Assembly: GCA_030848705.1 (NCBI GenBank)
Contig: CM061239.1
Location: forward strand, 81,574,363 to 81,638,362
Length of the DNA stretch: 64,000 nt
Direction of reading: 5' to 3'
Source: Heracleum sosnowskyi
Lineage: Eukaryota; Streptophyta; Magnoliopsida; Apiales; Apiaceae
Each line of letters starts with the position of its first letter. Position 1 is the stretch's first letter. The translations under genes were made by a program, and so were the position numbers. Below, in pieces: positions 55,301 to 64,000 of the stretch. The notes under the pieces are model-generated. The model saw only the letters and a program-made list of their open reading frames with translations, made no database searches and was not told the origin of the DNA.

Positions 55301-57237
55301 AACCTCTAAGTCAACGGTCTCGTAAATCTCATTTTCTAGCATTACTGACAAATTTCTATCCCAACTACCCCTCGTGATAATATTAGACACGACCAAAGTA
55401 TTTAAACAAGTCTTAAAACAATTATTCATATTTACGACTCACTAACCAGATAATTCACATAACACATTTTGTCATTTAATTGTGATAAATAAATCACAAA
55501 AGTCTTGTAATATCTAAGAAATAATTTTAGAAAAATATTCGACTCTCGTTTCAAAGAATTTAAACCTCCAAATATTTTTAGGTCAAAAATCGGATCATTT
55601 ATCCCAATATAAAGATTTAAAAACAATTTAATCAATTAATATAAAAATTATTCGACTAATTCCAACACTCCAACTATTTTTAAATAAATAATCCAAGCTA
55701 GAAAATAATTGAACTTAATTTTAATTAATTAAATCTAATTAATAATTAATTATTAAGAATTAACTGATTAAAAGAATTAATCAATTAATTAAATAAATTA
55801 ATTATTAATCAAAAATAATTAAAATAATTAAATTTAATCAATTTTCGAATTTAAATAAATATTTATGAATTTATAAAATTTTCTGAATAATAAAATATAT
55901 TTTTAAATCAAAGATATGATTTTTAGAATTTTTAAAACAATTTTTGAATTATTTACAAATAATAAATCCAGAAACACTTTTTCTGGAAAAAAATTAGGGT
56001 TTTCAGGATCGAAGTCGGGTCGGATTGGGTTGGGTAACCGGGTCGCCAAGAACACGACCGGGTCGCCAAGAACAGCCACTGGTTTCCGGCGGTGTTCCGG
56101 CCGACCGGTCAGGTTCCGGCCAACCCAACGTCCCCAACACCTCCAATTCCTCCCTCACTCGACCCACACAAGCCTCACAACACTGCTATAAACCAAAACA
56201 CAACCAAACATCTGCAGAAATGGCTCGATTTCGGCCGAAAAGTCCCGAAAACCGGCGACCCGCGGTTTTCCGGTCATCCCAAAATTCAAACCAAACTAAA
56301 AACAAATTACTCAGTTACATTCTACTTCTCCAGATCTATCCATTGATGGCAACATAATCAATGAACAACAATTACAACTTAAAATCCGACCAAAACCAAG
56401 AAAATTCCGGTGACCTCAATTTTTCCGATTTGCTCGATTTCGAGCTTAAAAACTAAATTAAAAATCCTGCCCATACTCTAAATCACATAACAATCACGAT
56501 TAAGCCATCAAGCATCAAGAACAATCAATAATAAAGAAACCCCCAAATTAATTTAAAAATTCGAAGTAAATAAAAAAAATTGAAATACGAAATCGGATTC
56601 CGATAACGCCTTCAAAAGTTGGTTTGATTCTCAAGAACACGAAGAACACGTTTCAGGGGTTTTTAGATTTTTAATGATAATTAAGCTTTATTATACGCAA
56701 AACAAAGTACGATTCACCTTTTTATATTAAATGGAAAATAATACCCCAAACGACAGTTTTGGATCGATATTGATCCGATGGATCGCTTTAATACAATTTA
56801 TCAGAATATATGCTTTAATCTTTAATAGTAGAATACACGTTTTACGAGACGATAATCATCCAGAATGTACGGATAACTACAAGAATCGTTTAATAATAGA
56901 TATACGAACCAAAATACCTCTATTACGAATATTTCCGAATACTTCCCACTTTAACGAATGAAATATTGGTACGAATGATATACCAATTTCCCGAATAATT
57001 TGGGAACGATCTAAATTTTCTTTTCGATAATTAAAATAGAATAAAATAGTATGACGTCCTTTTTAAAATAATTTCTAATTCCCCACACATTTTCACATAG
57101 CATCCCAATGTCACATATTCGATCATTTAACGAATAACTTAACCCATTCAAACAGACAAAACATTTAATAAATCTTAATATGAAATAAAATTTCATTTCA
57201 CATCAAGTATTAACACGTAATTTTCCCGGATCTTACA
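52360..57237 (-). repeat. 3' LTR of Gypsy (Tekay-like) element I, 4.9 kb
   Basis: It begins TGTAACATCCCTAAACCCGGGG and ends CCCGGATCTTACA. The right neighbour 'tccttccccccttaaaaggattctgtcctc' reads on the minus strand as a GAGGACAGAATCC..AAGGGGGGAAGGA end, the usual C-terminal plus polypurine signature of Tekay/Del chromoviruses. The first ~1.5 kb recur at 60196-61776 as the other LTR. It is 4878 bp, very AT-rich around 55450-55930, then a GC-rich stretch around 56000-56290. The many short ORFs inside are not supported as genes. Confidence 0.85.
56037..56076. repeat. 20-bp tandem duplication in LTR I
   Basis: 'accgggtcgccaagaacacg' is directly followed by 'accgggtcgccaagaacagc'. It lies in the GC-rich part of the LTR, where transcription of such LTRs may begin. 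Confidence 0.8.
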
Positions 57238-58956
57238 TCCTTCCCCCCTTAAAAGGATTCTGTCCTCAAAATCAGCTTGCGCAAACATATGTGAATACTT
57301 TTCCAACATCTCATTCCCAAGTTCCTAGATTGACTCTTCAACCATAGGATTTCTCCCCATATTCATACTAATTTGACTCCTCTATTACTTAACACTTTCT
57401 CATACCAACTCAATATCTTAATCGGTTGCTCAACATAGAACAAATTAACTAAATCTCTATAGGTTCACATTCTATAAAATACACTATGAATACACTGCTC
57501 ATGGAGTGGTAAGCAAACTTGTACGCAACTTTCCCAACACACAGTAGATCGACATAAGGTGGCATCTCAAAATTATTATAGTAACTGCTGCTGTAAAGAA
57601 ATTTAACCAATGGTAAGTGATCCTTCCAATTACCTTCAAAGTCTAGTACACAACTCGTAGCATGTCCTAATCGTTTGAATGGTCCTCTTATTCTAACCGT
57701 CTGTTTGAATTCTTAAATTAAGTCGTGGATTTCTGTCAGATACAATTGAACCCGTCATTCCATGTGGTACTACTATCTTATTCAAATAGAGATGAACCAA
57801 CTCATCCAAGGAATATCTCTCGTTAATCGGTCAATAATAACCCAAATAACATCATGATAAGCTATAAGCCGTGACAACTCTACTACAAAGGCTATCTTAA
57901 TACGTTTCATTTCCATTCAGGAATCTCTTTAGTTGTAACCGTCTACTATAATTCTGTTATCCCGTCTTCATTTTCTAACACCTCAAGTACTTAGATACTC
58001 ACTAACACTAGTATTCTTTTAAATCCCTCATATATATTCTTGCATTTCCTTCTTATCCCTTATACTTTCTCGTTCCCTCCTGTAATTGAATCCATTTCTT
58101 TTTCCATAACTCTTTCCTTAATGTAACTCTTTCTCTTTGATCAATTCTGGTTGAATCCCAATTTCAGTCATTTCTTCTAGTTAATCTCTCGTCATTATAA
58201 CCTTAAAGCTCTGTCATTCCCAATTCTCGTACCGCAGATATTTACATCTCTAATCTCGTTTTACCACTTATACTATCAGCCATCCATATTCTTTGGTCAA
58301 CTCTATCTTCCTCCCATATAGCTAACACTGTTTTCAATGATCACATACTTTCCGTACCAATTAAATATTCAGTTTAAACAATCACTCATTACCTTGCCCA
58401 TGGTCCTTAAATCCTTGCTAAAGCCTCTTCATCTTCTTTTCTTAGTTATAAATACGGTGAGATATACACCTCATCAAATTGGTGACTTAGCTTCATACCT
58501 TAAAAATTGTTCTACTTAGTCCTAAGAACTTAATTAATCTCCATCTGATTTCCCAAATAGCTTAATCAACTCAACATCATCTTGATTCTCATTCTATACA
58601 TCCACATTGACTGGTAAGATCTATCTTAACTATAGTGAGCAAAAGACCTGCAACCATATCATGAAATTCTGAAATACTCAAAGATCAACTCATTCTCCAT
58701 TATTAGCCTATCCTCAAATTTTAAAAGTTCTTCTCATTGAGACAAAAATCTATTATGTCCATTTTCCACATCCTGGGATAACATCAGCACAATTACACAT
58801 TTTCCCAATTTCCAATCAACTCTTGAATTACCTAATTAACATACATGGTTACTGAGGCTTCATAGCGCGTCGTCGTTTCTTCATTTATTATTACATCTTC
58901 AAATACTGTCGTTTTGTCAAATAAAAGTTGACTCACCTTTCCACGTCGTAATGTTA

Positions 58957-59064
58957 ATCGATAGGGAGAGAACAACTAGCTCCGCTATATGCTACTAGTA
59001 TTCTAATCGCATCGATAGGGAGAGAACAACTAGCTCCGCTATATGCTACTAGTATTCTAATCGC
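58957..59064 (-). repeat. 54-bp tandem duplication of the protease-like block
   Basis: Two copies (58957-59010 and 59011-59064) with no differences seen by eye, each encoding 18 residues ending 'SGASCSLPI'. The perfect identity next to strongly decayed sequence suggests a recent duplication. Confidence 0.9.
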
Positions 59065-60180
59065 ATCGTAATCCGCTTTCGCTCGTGGTATTTCAATCAC
59101 AAATTCTTCGTTCATTATGGTAAGGTAAATTTCCTTCCAACCTGGTGGCATACCTTCTAGATTATTTGAAATAACAAACTTCATGATATTTTGAAGAGAA
59201 AAGGTTCTGTATCATAGCAAATGTCCCACAATTGTGGTTATCAAATTTACATATTCTAAAGCGATCATTATCGGAAATAAAAAGATCACTGAGGGATCAA
59301 TTTGATCACATGAACTCAATGTTGTGTGTCTCAATTAAGACAGTACTAAAGGTAATCAATCCTCTTGTGAAGCACAACACACAAGTGATGGCGTCCCAAC
59401 AGACTTCTATCACACAGACAGATAGTCCTTGTGTCCCCTATAAATAGGGTTGTTCGTCTCAGTTAGAGTAGAGAAATATGAAAGAAATTTTGAAATCAGA
59501 TTAACAATAAAGGCCTTTTGACCAGATATTCTCGGATATACACCTTGGATTGAAATTGAATAGATTCCAAAGGTGTTATTTCAGAAAAGAAGAACAACCA
59601 GAAAGGAAGTATCAACAAATAGTGTTACATCACAATTAGAGTTATCCACCCTTGAAGAATGAAGAAGTTGGAATTCAAATAACATATTTTCAACAAGCCT
59701 CAAAATTTGAAATAGACATCTCAATAATCTTTGACGCAATTTAAGACATGATTGATCAAGAGTATCAAATACAAGATCAACAGGTGGAATATATTCACCA
59801 ACACAGGTTTCACTTAAAGGAATGTCAAATATTTCATTAGGATGGGAAGGTATTACCAAGGTCTTCACATATGCTTCCTCTGTTGACTCCTCCGATAGCT
59901 CGTTATTCGATTCTAAGCCCTTCTTTTCCACGTCGCAAAGTTATCAATATCGTACGTTGTCGTCGACTTGTAATAGTCCTTAAAGATTCCGCCGTAGACA
60001 TCTACAAACGTAAGAAGTTCTATCCAGCTCAGCACAACCATCTCAAGCGAGTACTCCTATCTTAACTTACTCATTGGTACTATATCCGATAGTCCAACAC
60101 GAACTCTAAAAGAGCTCCGACGTTCCTTATATAACTATACACACTCCTACACACTCTCGTTTCTAGTTTTACTATAACCC

Positions 60181-60193
60181 TGCTCTGATACCA
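60181..60193 (-). promoter_or_regulatory. Primer-binding site of element I
   Basis: TGGTATCAGAGCA on the minus strand, separated by two bases from the LTR start at 60196. It shows that the right-hand copy is the 5' LTR. Confidence 0.88.
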
Positions 60194-60195
60194 AC

Positions 60196-61776
60196 TGTAA
60201 CATCCCTAAACCCGGGGTCAAAGGATTTGGTCGTCACGCTACAATCTCAATTCAAACAACCTGCTCAATATTAAATCAACACAATAATAATATCTGCGAC
60301 CCCAACTCTACCAAGAATCTTTATAGGTTATAGTGCTAGAAACAAGAATCCAAAATTCCATTAAAAAAAAAATTTCTTCTTTACAACCATTCTCTTTACA
60401 TACAATCTATAACACTAGTATAACTTCGATAAGAAGTATACTAAGCAACTAATCTTATACAATATAATATTCAATAGAAATAACCTTTATACAAAACCTA
60501 TCACTAGCTCCAAATACTCTGGATCAAAACGTCTTTACGCTAATATCCTTTCTCGTCTCTGACCAGCTACGCGGACAATTCTCGCCAATGCACCTTCCTA
60601 TTGAAAGGCTAAAATATATATAAAGAAAACAAGTATGAGCGAAAGAATTGCTCAGCAGTGCATTATCAAGTATAATATGAAAAGTTTCTAAAATAAGCTT
60701 TGGATTTTCAAATAAACAAGCTTTTGTTTTAAACATTTGTAATCTCTAAAATTCTCAAATCAAGTTTGGTAATTTACCACAATTTCTCATTCAGCTTCTC
60801 GCAACTGAATAGTTTAAAACACAAAAATATTTATATTGGTCGTCACAGTTACCTGAACAACAATAACTACATTAGTATGTAGAAAATATGAAATAAATAT
60901 AACTCATACGTCTTCAAGATCGTAGCTTGTACAAAAATACTAGTTTTGAAGATAACAGATCTATTCACAACATCTTCTGAAACCAACAACTCTGGAAGGG
61001 TAGAATAATCCAGGAGTAAGAATGAGCCAACGCGCTCAGCCATGGAATAAAGGCCGTGCTTCACGACTTCAATATGATACCGTTTGGATATATGGTATGA
61101 ATAAAACATCGACGAGATCGATGTAACAACTGGGATAATAATGAAGAATAAACAATGACATGCTCAACAAGATTAAGTCTGATACGAAACAGGCATTATG
61201 ATATCAACAAAATTTACAACAACTCAATATAGAGTAGGGTTCAAAGAACAGGCTCTAGATGGCCTCAACAGTTCAAATTATCATATTATGGAAGAATTAG
61301 TTAAGATTCACCAATCTGGTAAGTGACAAGAAAGTCAAGTTCGAGTTCAAGGAAATTCAAGGTGAAGTTTATAAATAGGGAAAACAATGGATTACCGACT
61401 TCTGGCAGAAATAGTTTAAGTCCTTCGAAAATATACTTGTAATAGATAAGCCTTATATTTGAAGGAAGTGAACTAAATCATACACATCATATATGAATTC
61501 GAATCAGGGACTGGATCAGATAATTGCATTAATAAGAATTTATAATCATACTTGCATAGGTGCAAGATGGGAAAATAGAATATTGGTAGAATAAGTACCA
61601 CAACTTCAGAATTTTAAAATAACATTTTACCCTCATAGGGTTCACAAGTTCCCACTCACCTAGGGTTGGCAATATTCCAAACTAATATTTTTAAATCAAG
61701 ATTTTTGAAAGAAAGCCTTACTATACGGCCCATAACTATCTTTTAAATTGTTTCAATACAATAACTATATTTTTCC
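60196..61776 (-). repeat. 5' LTR of Gypsy element I, partial, interrupted by element J
   Basis: It matches 52360-54566 closely, with a single large difference: the 626 bp at 53273-53898 of the left copy are absent here (junction near 61101). It stops at 61776, where LTR J begins; the remaining ~2.7 kb of LTR should lie beyond element J, outside the window. Confidence 0.88.
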
Positions 61777-62335
61777 TGTTAGATCAGGATTCAATGATCG
61801 TCAGGAGCTAGACTCAACTGATCAGGATTGCTGACATCATCAGGATTGCATGGTTGTCAGGATCAGAATGAATATCAGGACTGGGATCAGGATTGATCAT
61901 CAGGACTGGAAGCTGATCAGGATTCCTACTTCGAGTTATATTTGGAGTCTAGTTAAATAAGGAAGATTATTCTGTCGGTTCCTGGTCTATAGGAATGAAG
62001 CTATCTATTATGGATAGATTTCAATCTTTGTAATTGATTAGGACTTATCATTGATAGAGAAGCTGTGTAGTATATAAACACAGTTTAGGTTTTGGTTCGA
62101 AGAGAATCAAACGCGTAGAAGCTCTCAAGAACATAGAATTTCTTGAGAGAGTTTTTGTAAGCTAGCAGCTCTCAAGAACATCAGAATTTCTTGAGAGAGT
62201 TTTGTAACAGTTTTATATCAGATTTAATAAAGCTGTTATTATTCTTTCATAATTGTGATTCATATCTTATTAAGTCGAGAATCTTATACAATTGTATTCA
62301 AACCCCCTTCTACAATTGTTTATTACTGGGCAACA
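61777..62335 (+). repeat. 5' LTR of Sirevirus J (D family)
   Basis: 559 bp, TGTTAGATCAGG..ACTGGGCAACA, a relative of the D LTR in plus orientation. The first 150 bp (U3) contain about a dozen 'tcagga(t/c)'-type words. The TATA box TATATAA is at 62072-62078. Two hairpin-forming pairs of ctctcaagaa and ttcttgagag lie at about 62122-62200. The left flank is tttcc (61772-61776); its partner is off the window. Confidence 0.93.
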
Positions 62336-62337
62336 AT

Positions 62338-62349
62338 TGGTATCAGAGC
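62338..62349 (+). promoter_or_regulatory. Primer-binding site of element J
   Basis: TGGTATCAGAGC, two bases after the LTR end. Confidence 0.94.
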
Positions 62350-62384
62350 AAACTGATTTAATTCTGAATCAGATACGATCTAAG

Positions 62385-64000
62385 ATGTCGACAATAAAGT
62401 ATGAAAGCATGAAAATTCCCATCCTGAAGAAGTCAGAATATTCAACATGGAAGGTTAAGATGCTGATGTACCTGGAGGCTATGGATCCTGACTATTTGGA
62501 CAGGATTCATGATGGACCATATGTTCCTACCAGATTCGTAGAAAGAACAGATACTGTACCTGAACATTATGTGGTCAAGGCTAAAAGTGAATGGATTCCA
62601 GAAGAAAAAGCTCATGTACTCAGGGAACCAAAGATAAAGAATATACTGCACAATAGTCTTGATGCTGTCATGTCAAACAGAGTGATTGCATGCAAGTCTG
62701 CAAAAGAAATCTGGGATACATTGGAAACTCAGTGTCAGGGATCTGCATCTATCAAGAAGAACAGAAGGGCTCTCTTGATTCGAGAATATGAACAATTCGA
62801 TGCTAGACCTGATGAGAGCCTAACTGATTTATATGATAGATTTCTGACACTCCTTAACGACCTATCTTTAGTTGGCAAGGAATATGAAACTGAAGATTCA
62901 AACACCAAGTTTCTAAGAGCTTTACCAGAAGAATGGGATACACAGACATCAATCATTAGACATCAGTATGATCTCAACACTGTGTCTCTTGATGAAGTCT
63001 ATGGAATGCTAAGAACTCATGATCTTGAAGTTCAACAGAGAAAGAATAAGAAAAGCAGCAAGGCAAAATCTATTGCTTTGAAAGCAGAGGCTAAATCAAA
63101 AGGAAAAGTTGTGGAGGTCTCTAGAAAGAAATCAAGATTAGCTGAGTCAGATCCTGATGACTCTTCATCAGATACTGATGGCAATCCTGATGCCAATACT
63201 GATGATGACTCTTCTGACGCAGACATTGAAGAGATGGTTGCTATGATTGTCAGAAACTTCAAAAGGATGAAGTTCAGGAAAGCTAGGAGACAAGGCAACT
63301 ACCAGAAAAGGATCTTCAATACAGATAAAGACAAGAACATCAAAAAGGATAGCAAAGGTAGCAAATTTGACAAGTCAAAGGTTAGATGCTACAAGTGTAA
63401 TGGTATGGGTCACTTTGCTTCTGAGTGCAAGAAGACAAAGGCACTCATCACATCAAGCAAGGACTGGATGGACTCTTCCTCTGAATCTGATACTGAGGTG
63501 GTCAACTATGCACTGATGGCCAATACTGATGATACAGCTATTCCTGATGATAAGGTACTTAATACTGTCTTTGATTTTGACACTGATAATGGTTCTGAGT
63601 TAAGACGTTTTCTAAAGTCATTGCATATTAGCTTTAGAAGTCAAACTGCTGAGAATACTAGAATCTTATCTGAGATGTCTGAACTTAGGAAAAGGAATGA
63701 GCATGTAGAAGCTGAATTTTCTCTAATGCAAAAAGTACAGATAGAATGTGATAATGCTAAACACATGTATTTAGAGATGAAACTTAAATGTACTACTCTT
63801 GAAAAGGAACTTGAGCATGCTAATGAGAAAATCAGAACCTGGACAGATTCTGGTAGAAAATTTCATGAGATTAATACCTCTAAGAATTGGAAAGAGTGTC
63901 TAGGGTATAAGTCAGATGAGGATAAGAAACTTAAGGAGAAAATTGTTATTGATGAGACAGTTAGTCCAAAAACCTATAGACATGTTATAGACAAAACCAA
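62385..64000 (+). CDS. gag: Sirevirus J gag, N-terminal 538 codons (runs off right edge)
   Basis: Open from the ATG at 62385 to the window end, and closely similar to D gag. A UBN2 domain, a 'SDPDDSSSDTDGNPD' segment, a knuckle 'CYKCNGMGHFASEC' at 63387 (~residue 334, the same place as D), and a coiled-coil-like region beginning near 63650. I checked the frame at the start, the knuckle and the end and saw no stop. It is likely intact and recent, but the 3' LTR is not visible so age cannot be measured. Confidence 0.92.
   Translation, partial: MSTIKYESMKIPILKKSEYSTWKVKMLMYLEAMDPDYLDRIHDGPYVPTRFVERTDTVPEHYVVKAKSEWIPEEKAHVLREPKIKNILHNSLDAVMSNRVIACKSAKEIWDTLETQCQGSASIKKNRRALLIREYEQFDARPDESLTDLYDRFLTLLNDLSLVGKEYETEDSNTKFLRALPEEWDTQTSIIRHQYDLNTVSLDEVYGMLRTHDLEVQQRKNKKSSKAKSIALKAEAKSKGKVVEVSRKKSRLAESDPDDSSSDTDGNPDANTDDDSSDADIEEMVAMIVRNFKRMKFRKARRQGNYQKRIFNTDKDKNIKKDSKGSKFDKSKVRCYKCNGMGHFASECKKTKALITSSKDWMDSSSESDTEVVNYALMANTDDTAIPDDKVLNTVFDFDTDNGSELRRFLKSLHISFRSQTAENTRILSEMSELRKRNEHVEAEFSLMQKVQIECDNAKHMYLEMKLKCTTLEKELEHANEKIRTWTDSGRKFHEINTSKNWKECLGYKSDEDKKLKEKIVIDETVSPKTYRHVIDKT

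Larger units (their letters stand above)
57238..60195 (-). pseudogene. Degenerate internal region of Gypsy element I
   Basis: Only about 3 kb separates the LTRs, so most of gag-pol is lost or scrambled. From the right come the primer site (60181-60193), a possible gag remnant (frame 59931-59581, 116 codons, no recognised motif), a vestige resembling a zinc knuckle ('NCGTFA' near 59215-59245), a protease-like block at 59184-58954 with 'AYSGASCS' (compare DSGAS of retropepsins), then AT-rich sequence without recognisable RT or integrase, and the polypurine end at 57238-57265. The order gag, knuckle, protease fits a minus-strand Gypsy element. Confidence 0.6.

Noticed and set aside
55916..56357. 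Three overlapping plus ORFs in GC-rich DNA
   Set aside because: They lie inside LTR I, overlap in different frames and reflect local GC content and a 20-bp duplication.
59581..59931. 116-codon minus ORF as a host gene
   Set aside because: It sits between primer site and protease remnant of element I, so a gag relic is simpler, though no motif proves it.

Overview
The window is plant nuclear DNA made almost entirely of nested LTR retrotransposons. I found no convincing single-copy host gene, tRNA, rRNA or CRISPR array. The lineage marks are Ty1/copia pol order (protease, integrase, RT, RNase H), tRNA-Met primer sites (TGGTATCAGAGC), 0.5-1.2 kb LTRs with TGTTAG..CTAACA-type ends, gag with two or three CCHC knuckles, and a long third ORF between pol and the 3' LTR. 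Together they place most elements in the Sirevirus (SIRE/Maximus) lineage. Gypsy/Tekay-like LTRs and a CACTA end are also present. This fits a large, repeat-rich dicot genome; I cannot name the species.

Layout. A 5' part of Sirevirus A (minus; 1-1332) lies at the left edge. A 3.5 kb Gypsy-like solo LTR with a 5-bp duplication follows (1391-4937). It sits in decayed DNA carrying a broken Ulp1-type (C48) protease (4938-5626), perhaps from a CACTA transposon whose other end is at 48470-48569. Then come an LTR scrap (H, 6369-6588) and the core nest. Sirevirus E (plus; 6589-48469, 5'-truncated) was split by B (minus; 7058-43865, TSD aagcc). B was split by C (minus; 16564-40259, TSD ccaag). C was split by D (minus; 23291-35352, TSD aaaag). 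LTR divergence follows the nesting: B about 2 %, C 2/495, D no difference seen in 607. Right of the nest are a pol fragment F (plus), Sirevirus G (minus), a Gypsy element I (minus; about 4.9 kb LTRs) inserted in G, and a D-family element J (plus) inserted in the right LTR of I and running off the window.

Functional state. D is the youngest and almost intact. However, its protease has DSV instead of DSG, its ORF3 has one in-frame stop, and the ORF3 N-terminal domain is missing. Where that domain would be expected, D carries a compact plus-strand (antisense) gene-like unit with its own TATA box and a 130-codon ORF of unknown function.

The strongest unexplained signal is that each Sirevirus family is sprinkled with its own short DNA word. 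B/E use TCAACGAA/TTCGTTGA, A/C use CAGAGTTT/AAACTCTG, D/J use TCAGGATT/AATCCTGA, and G uses CTATCGAA. The words occur in LTR, gag, the integrase-RT linker, ORF3 and spacers. They occur on both strands and in different reading frames, so they look constrained as nucleic acid rather than as protein.
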